Source: Balamuthia mandrillaris (Eukaryota; Discosea; Longamoebia; Balamuthiidae). From it: a stretch of 64,000 nt of DNA. Shown here in pieces: positions 44,922-55,345 of the stretch. The number at the start of each line of letters is the position of its first letter. The stretch's first letter is position 1. Both the position numbers and the translations under genes were made by a program. Location: positions 5,001 through 69,000 of the forward strand of contig JAVKOQ010000036.1 of assembly GCA_031835245.1 (NCBI GenBank), in the 5' to 3' direction. A model generated the notes under the pieces. That model was not told the origin of the DNA. It made no database searches and worked only from the letters and a program-made list of their open reading frames with translations.

Positions 44922-45544
44922 AAAAGGCTTCATTTGTGTGTGCAAACAAAATGATTGTGATGTTTGGTTTTTTTTTTACCGCTCTGGTTGTTTGGTATCA
45001 CGTCCGCAGGACCAACGAATGTTTCACGAACCGAAACCATCCTTCATCTCGCCCATTTTAAATGATGACTGCGGGGGATAAACTCAACGGATCGGCTCAA
45101 AGAGAGTTGAGAGCGAGAGAAAGAGCTTTCCGGTGGCGGACGTCTACATGTACGGTGGCAGGAGTCAAAGCCTATTTTGGTCGTCCCTTTGTGCTACAAA
45201 GTCTGTTTTGTCACACAAGCACACTCGCGCCAAGGCTTCCATTTCTGCTACCGTACATCATCCAACGGGGAGTAAGGAAGAATCAGATGGATCTCAATAC
45301 CGTACATCATCCAACAGAAATTCAAACGGAGCATTTTATGACGTCACATTATCCCGCTATCGTCCAACCACGTCATCCTTCCTGCATATAATTGCCCGAA
45401 CAACGGCAGAAAAAAAAAGAAAGGTTGAAAAGAAACCTCAAGCACGCATTCCACCAACAGAACGCAGACAAGCTCTCACCAAAAAAAAAAAAAAAAAACC
45501 AAACACAATCACCACCAACAGAATAAACAAAGGACACGGGAACG
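44922..45544. promoter_or_regulatory. MsrA promoter with 18-bp direct repeat and CRE-like site
   Basis: TACCGTACATCATCCAAC occurs at 45249-45266 and 45298-45315, a perfect direct repeat 49 bp apart. TGACGTCA follows at 45339-45346, about 200 bp before the start. An 18-base A run is at 45481-45498. Confidence 0.5.
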
Positions 45545-46108
45545 ATGGGAAAGAAAGAGCTGGCGACCTTCGCGGCGGGGTGCTTCTGGTCGGTGGAGCT
45601 GGTCTTCCAACGGCTGCCGGGGGTGCTCTCCACCCAGGTGGGCTACACCCAGGGCCACAAGGCCAACCCCACCTACCAGGAGGTCTGCTCTGGGCAAACG
45701 GGACACGCCGAGGCAGTTCAGCTGGAGTACGACCCCGAAGAAGTCACCTACGATAAGCTGCTCGACGTGTTTTGGAAGAAACACAACCCAACCACTCTCA
45801 ACAGACAGGTATGGATATTTGGTGTTTGCCTCCTCCGCTTCGTCGGGCTCTAATCTTTGAATATATTTTAGGGCAATGACATTGGCACTCAGTATCGTTC
45901 TGGCATCTATTATCACAACGAGCAACAAAAGGAGGCAGCCGAGCGAACCAAGCAGGAGGTGACCAAGAAGCTGGGCAAAACCGTGGTCACAGAGATCCTC
46001 CCCGCCAAAGAGTTCTGGCCAGCAGAGGACTACCACCAGCGATACCTGGAAAAGGGTGGCCAGTGCGCAGCCAAGGGCTGCACTGACACCATTCGTTGCT
46101 ACGGCTAA
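45545..46108 (+). CDS. MSRA: Peptide methionine sulfoxide reductase A
   Basis: Exons 45545-45808 and 45872-46108 give 166 aa. Reduces methionine-S-sulfoxide in proteins. The catalytic GCFWSVE motif is intact, as are [46 protein letters not shown] and [10 protein letters not shown]. Two Cys near the end (GQCAAKGC) plus a third (IRCYG) are likely resolving residues regenerated by thioredoxin. There is no targeting peptide, so it is probably cytosolic. Length matches the family. Confidence 0.97.
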
Positions 46109-46483
46109 CGCCAGCAACAAAGCAACAACAGCTTCATTCGTTTGTACAAAGCCCACCTATATAACCAATAAGAAAAAAAGTAAATGCTCTTCATACTGTA
46201 AGCCCGCAGGAGTAGACATAACCAAGATTACACGTCACGCTTTTCCCCTTTGCCTCTGTGGGAAAAATACATGACTCCTCAATGTTTATGTCTACCTTGC
46301 GGGGCTACAGTCTTCATACACAGACCGATACGAGATCCTCTGGTTTTTGTGTCCCTTGAGGCGTTTGTTGGTTCTGGGAGACCGACGCATGGTGTTGATG
46401 GTGCACTCCTTGAGGAGAGGAGCCACAAAAACATTGAAAAAAAAAAAGACAACCAGCTTTTGGAAAACGAAGCAAAAAGTTGT
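46109..46483. other. Gap between MsrA and tRNA-Leu, nothing recognised
   Basis: It holds the 3' end of MsrA and 5-6 A/T runs. No other gene was seen. Confidence 0.5.
46474..46478 (-). terminator. Pol III T-run terminator of tRNA-Leu
   Basis: TTTTT on the minus strand starts 6 nt after the tRNA 3' end. Confidence 0.75.
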
Positions 46484-46565
46484 TGTGCGAAGTGGGATTT
46501 GAACCCACGCATCCGAAGATACTGGTGCCTTAAACCAGCGCCTTAGACCGCTCGGCCATCCGCAC
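46484..46565 (-). tRNA. tRNA-Leu(AAG)
   Basis: 82 nt on the minus strand. The acceptor stem GTGCGGA pairs with TTCGCAC (one G-T pair). D-arm GGCCGAGCGGTCTAAGGC holds the A box. Anticodon stem CTGGT/ACCAG encloses loop TTAAGGC, giving anticodon AAG. A long type II variable arm (TATCTTCGGAT) is typical of Leu. The T arm GTGGG/CCCAC encloses TTCAAAT (B box). No intron and no encoded CCA. Reads CTT/CTC Leu codons after A34 to inosine editing. Confidence 0.97.
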
Positions 46566-46916
46566 TACTTGGCTTCGGCATGCGAAAGGTTGCTTTCAGT
46601 AGGGGAGCTCTCACCTGTCCTCTGACCAAAATGCTGACTGGCGCACACACATCCCACGATAAATAAAAACGCTCTCTTTAGGCTTCCCCCCGACAATTAC
46701 AGAGCCATACGACGTGAGATAATGATGGAAAAAACGAAGAATGCCCGTGTTACTACGGCAAGCTTGTTCTCTGGCTGAACAAAGCATGGTTTCCTGTGGC
46801 AGGCTAGCCATATCTTACATTGACGCATTTTATCTTCCTGGAACTTTTGCACTTGAGCCCCACGAAAAGATACAGATGCCTTTTTGAGAATTTTTCTTTT
46901 AAAAAAGATCTGGTTG
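46566..46916. other. Gap between tRNA-Leu and MED8 3' end, nothing recognised
   Basis: Short open frames only, no motif. Confidence 0.5.
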
Positions 46917-47510
46917 CTACTTTGGCATGCTCTGAAACTGGTTGCTGTTCGTTTGCATCGGTGGTCTCGTTGTGGGTGTGTTGGTTGGTATCCGTGTGGC
47001 AAGCGGCTGCTGTTGATACTGTTGATTGCTTGGAGCAGCCCCTCCTTGCCAAAATTGGGTTGTTGGTGTGGTCGAGGCTGTGGTACCGACACCAAACTTG
47101 ATGTTTCTTATGTCTTGTTGTTGTTGCTGTTGTGGCATTGAGGAAGAGACTGCAGCAGAAGAAGAGGAAGAAGAGGAGGAGGAAGTGGTGGCGGAAGGAC
47201 TTTTAGGAAGAGACTGTGTTGATGATGACGATGATGAGGAGGATGAAGATGGGGTTGAAGAAGGACCAGCACCAAGTGCTTGCTTCTTCAGTGGGCGTTG
47301 TGGAGCAGCTCCCCCGCCTCCGGTCGTGGGCCTATTGGATGTGGAGGAGGCACTGGTTCCTTTGCTGATGGCAGCTGCTCCTCGTTTGGTGCCTTTACCG
47401 GTTTGTTGGGTCGTTGTTCGTGTGGCGGACTTGCTGCTTTCAGTTAATCCTATTCCCAGTTGTTATTGTAGGTTGATATTGCAATCAATGAGAGAGAGAT
47501 TGAGAGAGAG

Positions 47511-47549
<39 letters not shown>

Positions 47550-47787
47550 AACAGAATTGAAAAGACAACACGCGAAGCAGAGCAGGAGAGAAGAGGGAGA
47601 AATAGAGATATGAACCTCGCCCAACTACGATAGCATGTAAAAGATTATCGAGCTGTTTGGAGGTGTCTTCTGTGGTAATGATTTCTTTCTTAGGCCGGAG
47701 GCGCACCTCTTCCAACTTTGTGTTGTAGGATGATTCTATACTATCGCACATTGCGTTGAATTCTCTTATCATTGTCTTTATTTGGAG

Positions 47788-47830
<43 letters not shown>

Positions 47831-48561
47831 AGGGACGAGAAGAAAAAAAATTTGAGCATGAAAGAAGGAACATAAAGTTATGTTGAAAAGTATACATACT
47901 TCCAAGGTTACTCGTTTTTGCTCTAAAGTTGTGGGTTGAGTTTGAGCGTTGTATTCAGAGACAAGCTGCGCTTCTCTTGCTTCCAACTCTGGAAGGCCTT
48001 TTGTGCGAAGCATTTCTGGCACTGAAGTATTTTTTTTTTAAAAAATGAACAGAGAAAAACATAAAAGAAGACTAAGAGTGAGGAGGAGAGAAGAGAAGAG
48101 AAGAGAACGATGAAGAAGATAAGAGAGTTATGGACGGAAAGACAACGCAACACAGAGAGGATGGAAGTGGAGAGAAGCTAGAATAGAAGAGTGAGCAAAA
48201 AGAAGATGAGGGAAAGGCGTGCATTGGGTGGGCTCTGGCGTTAGTTTCTTGGGTTGAACCACAAAGTGGGAGAGAATGCGCGCGGAACCATGACCCGTGT
48301 TAAACTGAGCATTGAGAATATGAAAGTGCGTGGCCAACACGGAGAACAGCCCTAACAGCTCTTTCCTTTGTGGATTCAAAAACATTATATTTGGTGAGTT
48401 TCACGCACCGCCCAAAAACAGCAAAAGAAGCTTTTCGTGAAGTGAGTGTGTCACACTCACCAGTCAGAGTTCCTTTCGAAGTCTACACTGGCTATCACGT
48501 TTTTGATGCTCTCCGCCTTTGCCCGCAGGGACTCCAACGTCATCGGCACTTCTCCCTCCAT
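46917..48561 (-). CDS. MED8: Mediator subunit MED8-like
   Basis: Exons 48561-48461, 48365-48223, 48021-47900, 47775-47616 and 47449-46917 give 352 aa. Characteristic MED8 features: MTLESLRAKAESIKNVI at the start, WKELLGLFSVLATHFHIL, ILSHFVVQPKKLTPEPTQ and VPEMLRTKGLPELEAREAQL, followed by a coiled coil (IREFNAMCDSIESSYNTKLE). MED8 belongs to the Mediator head module, contacting MED18/MED20 and TBP in other organisms. The C-terminal exon is a disordered Ser/Gln/Thr/Pro tail ([21 protein letters not shown]). Intron 2 (48222-48022) needs a GC donor to keep the conserved exon; other introns are GT-AG. Confidence 0.82.
47490..47541 (-). repeat. (GA)n in MED8 intron 4
   Basis: CT on the sense strand. 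A similar run is at 47789-47825 in intron 3. Confidence 0.9.
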
Positions 48562-48712
48562 CTCTGCTTCTTCTTTCTCTCTGTTTTGTTGAAATTTCCT
48601 TCCCGAATCACGCGTTCGATTCCAACTGCATGCATGTTTCTTTTTTTGTTATAATTTTTGTCGACATTCATTTATTTTCTTTTTTCTTTTCTTTTTTCTT
48701 TTCTTTTCTTTC

Positions 48713-48745
<33 letters not shown>

Positions 48746-48930
48746 CTTTTTTCGTTTTTCGTTTTTCTTTTCTTTTCTTTTCTTTTCTTTTCTTTTCTTT
48801 TCTCTTTTCTCTATTCTATTCTTTTCTTTTCTTTTCTTTTCTTTTCTTTTCTTTTCTTTTCTTTTTTTTCTTTTTTCTTTTTTCTTTTTTCTTTTTTCTT
48901 TTTCTTTTCTTTTTCTTTTTTTTGTTGTTG
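48562..48930. promoter_or_regulatory. MED8 promoter with GTCGAC and 270-bp TTTTC tract
   Basis: GTCGAC at 48660-48665 (TTTTTGTCGACATT), 98 bp upstream of the MED8 start. From 48672 to 48928 the plus strand is almost pure T and C in TTTTC and TTTTTC units. Confidence 0.6.
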
Positions 48931-51397
48931 TTACAAGTGAGCAACAAAGGAAGAGTCCTGATGATGAATCCATTGTTTCGGCACGGTGACCTCGTAGGAA
49001 AGCAGCATTTGGGCGTAGGCCTTGCCCTGGCGGTCGATGTTCAAGCTGCTGAGCCCTCCGCCAGCGAGCGAGTCCGTCAACACAAAGTTGAGGGCATGGA
49101 TGCCCGGGAGCTCGTATCGAACCACTTTGCCCTTTACGAGGTGAGCAAAGTACTCGTGCACCACCTTTTTTGTGTTGTTTTTGTTTTTGTTTTTGTAAGA
49201 GGAAGAAAATAAATGTGTGCTTTGAAGAGAAAAAAAGAATAAAAGGAGAGGAAGACGAACCTCCGAAGTGAGAATCCTTTTCAAGAAGGGATAGTACTCC
49301 CTGCGACGGGCAATGATGCCCACATTAGCAACATCTCCTTTGTCTCCGCTCCTTCCGAAACAAAGAGCAACCAGCGGGACCTTCACCATTCCCTCCACTC
49401 CACTTGAGGGAAAACCTTTCCACTCTTCTTCTTGTTCTCGTCTCTGAGAACAAGAAGCAGAAGAAGAACAAGAAGGCAGTAAAGCAGGAATCTCTCGAGG
49501 TTGCGAGGTTGGACCAACGGCAATGATGGCAGGAACAACCTCTTTTCTAACCAACACTGCTGAGTGTCGGATGAGAGGCTGCGGTCGAGGTCTGCCAGAG
49601 CCCCCACCAGTTATGCCAGGAGCCATGCCGGTGGCAGCGGGCGCCACCTCGCGCCCAAAAATGGCAAGCGCCTTCATGTCGTTGTGATGGGCTGAGAGAC
49701 TGAGGATAACTTCTCTAGTGGCTTTGGCGCCCTCTCGTGCGTGTGGTCCGTATGCTGTCATTCATTAATGTAAGATTGGAGAAAGAGGAGAGAGAGAGAG
49801 AGACGAACTGTGTTCAGCTCCTAATATCTCGATGTTTGTGGAAATAAAGTCTGGCAAGCCCCTCATGGCCAACATCCGCTTGGAACGCTGGACAATGGCG
49901 TTGCCCACGGCCTCTGCTTTTCTCTTTGCATCAATGCCACCCACCATCAACGTTCCCGAGAGCTTGAAGCCATCCAACGAAGTGGCCGATATCTTGTAGA
50001 ACGGTGTAGGCGCCTTCCCTCTTGCTCCCGACACTAACACTCTGTCCTTGTCCAACTGCTTCGCGGTAACTGAGGTCCAATCGCAGATTACATCGGGCAG
50101 GATGTAGTTAGCCGGATCGTGGATCTCGTAGACCAGTTGCTCGCAGACTGTGCCGACGGAAACCAAGCCACCGGTTCCTCTGGCCTTGGTGATGATGAAA
50201 GAGCCGTCGGCATTCACCTCCGCAATGGGAAAACCCACGTTGGTCCATCCTTCTCCCGTCTCTATCTTTCTTTTCGCCTCTTCCTGCTCTTGTGGTGAAA
50301 GTGAAGAAGTGAGAAGGCGACCAGCGAGAGAGTCTTTCCAATCGGTAAAGTTGCCACCGGTAGCTTGACAACCGCATTCGATGATGTGACCGGCAAGGCT
50401 GCCGCTGGAGAGCAGATCATACTCTTTCTCAGGGTTCCATCCAAACTCATGCAGGAGAGGACCCAAGACGAGGGCGCTGTCGGCGCAACGGCCCGTCACC
50501 ACGATCTGAGCCCCTTCTTTTAAAGCGGCGGCGATGGGCACCGCTCCCAAGTAAGCGTTGAAGGAGAGGACGTGAGGCCGCAAGTCATGCCAGCAGGGCT
50601 CTGCCTCGCCGGCTTCCACATGGAAGAATGGTTGGAAGACTTGCTGATCTTGCTGCTGCTTTTGGAGGAGCTCTTGGCGGCGAGGGAGGAGGTCGTCCCC
50701 GTAGACGGCGGCCACGATGGGAATGGGTTGGCCGGCTTCTTGGCTGGCTTGCTCTATTGCTTTCTTCAAAGCCAAGGGATTCATTCCTAAAGCAGAAAGG
50801 CAGAGTAAGAAGAAAGAGGACAGAGGAAGGAGAGAAAGGAAGAGAGAAGCAAAGAGACAAGAAGTGATACGAAAGAAGCGAGGAGAGAAACGAAAAGAAA
50901 AGAAAGTACAAAGAAGAAAGCACAAAAACAAAAAGAAAGTACAACAACACAGAATGAATGACGAAGAAGAACATGCCTCCGGCGTTGGTAACAACTTTGA
51001 TGTTGTGAGCAAGGATAGGCCCCATAAGCGGCTTCCATACTGTTTCCACAAACTCGTTGACAAAGCCACCCTCTCCTGCTCCACCTTTCACTGTCTGCAA
51101 AAAAAATGAGTGAGAGCAAGCACGAGAACAAGAAAAAGAAGAGAAAAAAAAAAGAACCTTGCTCTTGCTGCGTGCGAGGATGGCCATGGTGACCTCCGCC
51201 AAGTAGTCGGCCACCAGGTAGTCCAAGGCGGCGCCTTCGCTGTGGACCAGCTGCCACGCTCCAGCAGGGCTGTCCCCCCAAAAGGCCGAGCTACAGCCTA
51301 TCCTGACCACTTTTTCAGCATTGGTGGTGGCGTCCGAAGCAGGCCCCGCTCCTTCTTGTCGTCGTCGTCGCTGTGGTGCTGCAGCCGGTTGCGCCAT
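48931..51397 (-). CDS. AtuA/DUF1446 family protein (acyclic terpene utilisation-like)
   Basis: Exons 51397-51158, 51094-50977, 50786-49809, 49754-49261 and 49164-48931 give 687 aa. Family signatures: VVRIGCSSAFWGDSPAG, LDYLVADYLAEVTMAIL, IKVVTNAGGMNPLAL, LSFNAYLGAVPIAAALKEGA, IVVTGRCADSALVLGPL, HIIECGCQATGGNFTDWK, GFPIAEVNADGSF and TKARGTGGLVSVGTVCEQL. Known: bacterial AtuA is required for growth on citronellol and related acyclic terpenes. The reaction is unclear, and eukaryotic homologues are of unknown function. The C-terminal part (LCFGRSGDKGDVANVGII ... HALNFVLTDSLAGGG) is the AtuA-associated domain, here fused in one chain. Intron 2 uses a GC donor. Divergent from HSF. Confidence 0.88.
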
Positions 51398-51876
51398 TCC
51401 TCCGCCCTTCAGCTTTCTTAAAATTTCTAAATGTTCGTGTCGACCTGACTGGTAATGTCGACAAATTTAGCTGTTTTTCAAGATAATAGCCAAATGGTTA
51501 AGACCGCTTCGTTCACGGTATTATGTATCTGATGACAACCTATTAGAGTAAATTTCCTTTTTTCGGTTGGAGATGTTCGTGTCGTCGTGATGTTCATTTA
51601 CCACAAGAAAGAGAGGAAAAAGGGGGCTGGCGGAGGCCAGTGCTTGCTGCAGAGAGCCGGGACGCGTTGTAAGCAGGACAAAAAAAAAGTAGAGGGTGGG
51701 GGAGAAAATTGTGGGTGACCTCTAGTCTCTCCTCTCCTCTCTCTCTCGCTCTCTTCCGCTTTGCACGTGTGCCACCCTTTCTCTCTCTCTTTGTAGACCT
51801 TAATCTTTTAGGTCCAACCACGCAAAGAAAACCAGAAAGGGGGGTTTTGGTGGGGGGGAAAAAAAAAACCGTTCGA
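51398..51876. promoter_or_regulatory. Divergent promoter, AtuA-like / HSF
   Basis: Two GTCGAC copies at 51439-51444 and 51457-51462, 42-65 bp from the AtuA start, and the variant TGTCGTCGTGA at 51580-51590. A run of G and then A directly precedes the HSF start. Confidence 0.5.
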
Positions 51877-53895
51877 ATGGAGGCCTGCAACGAACTTGCA
51901 CACCTTTGCTCCAGTTACCAGCACCCTCTCCCTCCCTCACAACTTTCCCCTCCTCATTCCCACCAACCCCTTGAACTAATGACACACGCAACCCATTCCT
52001 CTGCTGCCTCCTGTTACTACCACCCTCCTATTGCGCCGCTTGCCCCTCCTCAACCCGCTGCTTCCTCCCGAGAGGAGCACGCTCCGGGCCACACCAGTCC
52101 CCCTGCCCCCAAGACCGCAGCCAGAAGGGGTCGGCGGCCCAAAAACCTCCTCCTCTCCTCTTCCCCCTCCTCCTCAGCGGCTCCTTCCACTTCTGCCGAT
52201 GGACAGCAGAAGCAGCCAAAGACGAAGAAGAAAGGCAAAGGCTTGCCCCCGTTTGTCTCCAAGCTCTACGCCATGGTGCAGGACCCCAAGCTGGACCGCA
52301 TCATCAGCTGGAATGCGGACGGCGACACCTTCATTGTGCACAAGCCGGAGGACTTTGCGGTGGACGTGCTGCCAGCCTACTTTCGCCACAACAACTTTTG
52401 CAGCTTCATCCGCCAGCTCAACACCTATGGCTTCACCAAAGTCGTACAGGACAGCTGGGCCTTTCGCAACGAGCACTTCAGGCGGGACCAGCAGGCCCTG
52501 TTGGAGCTAGTCAAGAGAAGAAAGTCAGTGAAACGCTCCCCCGAGAAGGAAGGCTTTGGCTCCGAGCGGACCAAATTCAAACCGACCACTACAAACGCGC
52601 CCACGACCACGTCTTCTTCGCCTTCATCTTCAGCTTTGTCGACTCCTTCCGTAGCTTATTCTCCTAGTTCTGTCGCTGCTTTTGAGGGCAACGACCATCA
52701 CCACCACCACCATTATCATGACGCTATTGGTCGAAGTATACGCAAGAAAATGGCCATGGAAGAGTCGGAAGAGTTCCTGAACGATGAGGACAGAAACTGG
52801 ATGGTTGAGGCTGAGGTGGACGATGGGGAAGAACCAGAAGCGGAAGAAGTAATAATAGTAGAAGAGGAAAAGAGAAGGCGATCAAACAGTGGAGTGAGAG
52901 AGCATTTCACATTCACTCAGAAATCAGAGGAGGCCAACCACAGCAGCAACAATAACAACGATGGAACAACTGACATGGACATTGCTGAAAAAGTGAATCG
53001 GTTAACGGAGGAACGCAGCTACTTGCTCGAGGAACTGGGCAAGCTGAAACAACAACAAGTGACCAACGAACAGATGGTTGAGTACTTTGTGGCAGCCCTT
53101 AAAGCATCTAGACAGCGCCAACAAGAAGCTCAAGAACGAGAGCAACGCATGCTGATGTTTCTGTCTCAATTGCTCACCCCCAACAATAACCACACCAACA
53201 CTAATGATAATACGATTGACAAGCATGGAGATCCCATCCTTCGAGCGTTACAGCAGAACTTAAAGAAGCCATCATCCTCGTCGATGACAGCGGCTGCTCT
53301 GAGAAGAAGAAGACCTATTTCCTCCCTCTCCGAACCTGCATTCCAGTTTCTATTGCGTGACGAAAGCAATAACGATCACCAGAATGGAAGAGAAGGTGGA
53401 GAGGAAGAAGAGAGAGATGAAACGCCATCGTCGCTCAGCGATCCACTGTTCGATTTCAGCAATATGCATCTCAGTTCTGTCAAACTGGAACGAACAGATG
53501 ACGAAAACTATCCAACAGGCGTGGTTCCCCTTCATACCAATACCTCTTCAACTTCAACCACTGCAACGTCTCTTTGTGGCGACGCAACACCATCTCTTTG
53601 TGGCAACGCAACACCATCTCTTTGTGGCAACGCACCATCATCTCTTTGTGGCAACGCGCCAACGATTGCCTCATCTTCATCTTCTACTAGTGTTACTTCT
53701 GTATATCACAATCTTTCATCTTCGTCTGCATCTTCATCGGCAGCAACTGCTGCTGCTCTGTTACCAGAATTTCTCAACGACTATCCGTTCCCTTCCTCTC
53801 CTCATTTGGGTGTAGCGGCGATAGATCCTTCCTGCCATTTTCTGGATGGTTTAGCTTCTGCTCATTCCACACCGGTAGACCTCCATGCTCATTTT

Positions 53896-53939
<44 letters not shown>

Positions 53940-54770
53940 CTCTCGTTCTTCGGCTTACATGTTTGTTTTCCTGTTCAAACAACGCAGCTTACATTCGGAG
54001 AAGACTTCTTGGATACACTGGTGGAGCAGCAGCGGCAGATCGATCTCGCGGAAAATGGTCTACAACAACCACATCTCACGTCCACTAGCAGCAATGGCAC
54101 ACCAGGTGTGGTTGGTGTTGCTTCTTCTTTATCTTCCTCCTCTTCCTCTACTTTGGCTTCATCTTCATACGTGCCCTACACATTTGGCCTTGCTACATCT
54201 AGTATTCCGTCTTCCCCTCTCAACTCTACAGACAGTTTGCTCAGTACTTCTAGTCCACTCGACAACAGCATTCCATCTTCTCCTATCTTACGCCATTATC
54301 TTCTCTACTCTTCTTCCTCATCTTCTTCTCCATCCTCAACTGTTTCCTCCAAAACTTCTGCTAATGATAATTCATCTTCCTCTTCTTCCAGCAATTCAGG
54401 TTCCTCATCCTCTTCTTCCGCAATCTCCCTACCGTCATCATCTTCTATCCCCGATTCAACAGAAGTAGCAATACCAAAGATAAGGTCAGAAGAAGATCTC
54501 TCCACATTCGTGCATTACTTTCCCTTATCCCCTCCTATCTTCCAATGCCCTCCTTTATCTCCCCCTTCCTCCTCTTCTGGATCTTCATCCTCTTCCCTTT
54601 CCTCCGCTTCGTCTACTTCGTCTTCTCAACCCCCCAAATCTCCTTCCCTGTGCTCTTCTTATGAAGATGAAGATGAGTGTCAGCAACAACACCACCGATG
54701 TCTCGATGCAGAGGATGATGTCCTTTGGGATCAGCTCGCCGGACAGCTTCAACAACTCACTCACACCTGA
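51877..54770 (+). CDS. HSF: Heat shock factor transcription factor
   Basis: Exons 51877-53874 and 53988-54770 give 926 aa. The HSF DNA-binding domain lies at about 121-225: LPPFVSKLYAMVQDPKLDRI, ISWNADGDTFIVHKPEDFAV, LPAYFRHNNFCSFIRQLNTY, GFTKVVQDSW and FRRDQQALLELVKRRK. These include the recognition helix. A Leu-heptad coiled coil (KVNRLTEERSYLLEELGKLK) follows at about 370-450, expected to drive trimer formation. The rest is long, disordered, Ser- and acid-rich and probably activating. A tandem SLCGNATP repeat and a very Ser-rich C-terminal third are unusual. Expected to bind heat shock elements (inverted NGAAN) in the nucleus. ATG at 51877 chosen as first Met of the plausible protein; an upstream in-frame ATG at 51709 is less likely. 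Confidence 0.93.
53569..53661 (+). repeat. In-frame 24-bp tandem repeat in HSF
   Basis: Four units coding SLCG(D/N)A(T)P, the last shortened. The repeats are nearly identical at DNA level, so the expansion looks recent. Confidence 0.9.
53899..53936 (+). repeat. (CT)n in the HSF intron
   Basis: A CT run in the only intron (53875-53987), which is in frame with the ORF but removed here because splicing gives phase 0 to phase 0. Confidence 0.85.
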
Positions 54771-54930
54771 ACTTGCAAACACCACAACCCTGCAGCACGT
54801 TTTACTTTGAATGTTCAAGTGCACCATTACATATTCATTTGTACACAAGAGCCATCAGTTCTTCGTCGTTCTCTTCTCTTGGTCGTTTTTCTGTTCTCCT
54901 CTTCATCAGCGCTCTCTCTTCTCCTCTCTT

Positions 54931-55345
54931 TTACGTGGAGTCAGTCATGACGGCGTCGCTCATCAACGCCACCCACCTCTCGCGATAACCCGGCGGCAAA
55001 AATTGGGCAAAGCCCTGCAGCAGCTCCGGTTGGCCCTCCAACAGGTTGGCCGCACCAAGTATGACCGTATCGGAGTCGATACTGGCAAACAAGAACAAAA
55101 CAGGGTGTGAGCGTGAGAAACTGGAAACAAGAAAGAAGAAGCGAAGCACAACACGTTTGCTGTTGAAAGTCTCTCATAATGGTAAGGAACCGGTTGTACA
55201 TGTCCGGGCTCTCCCGGAACGCATGTTTTACTTGGGTGAGATAGTCCAATGCCTCCGAAAAGGTGACCCGCGGAGGTTGGCTCGTGGAACTGCCTTGCGC
55301 CGTTGGGGAGGGGGCCTCATCGCTGGCGGTGAGGCAAGCAGACAT
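54931..55345 (-). CDS. Stand-alone PAH (SIN3-type) domain protein
   Basis: Exons 55345-55155 and 55081-54931 give 113 aa. VTFSEALDYLTQVKHAFRES, MYNRFLTIMRDFQ and VILGAANLLEGQPELLQGFA with FLPPGY match a single paired amphipathic helix domain (pattern: F..A..Y...VK..F...P..Y..FL.im..fk ... v...v..Lf.g.p.Ll..F..FLP). In SIN3 this domain occurs three or four times with an HDAC-interacting region; here it is nearly the whole protein. It may act as a competitor or adaptor for SIN3 ligands (inference). The intron sits within the PAH, after the second helix. A longer in-frame start at 55510 is possible but adds a poorly conserved basic leader. Confidence 0.8.

Noticed and set aside
51480-51545. TAGCCAAATGGTTAAGAC resembles a tRNA A box, with a weak hairpin after it
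   Set aside because: No B box (GGTTCGA) or acceptor stem follows at a proper distance.
51520-51560. TCTGATGACA resembles a C/D snoRNA C box
   Set aside because: No D box CTGA and no closing stem were found within 120 bases.
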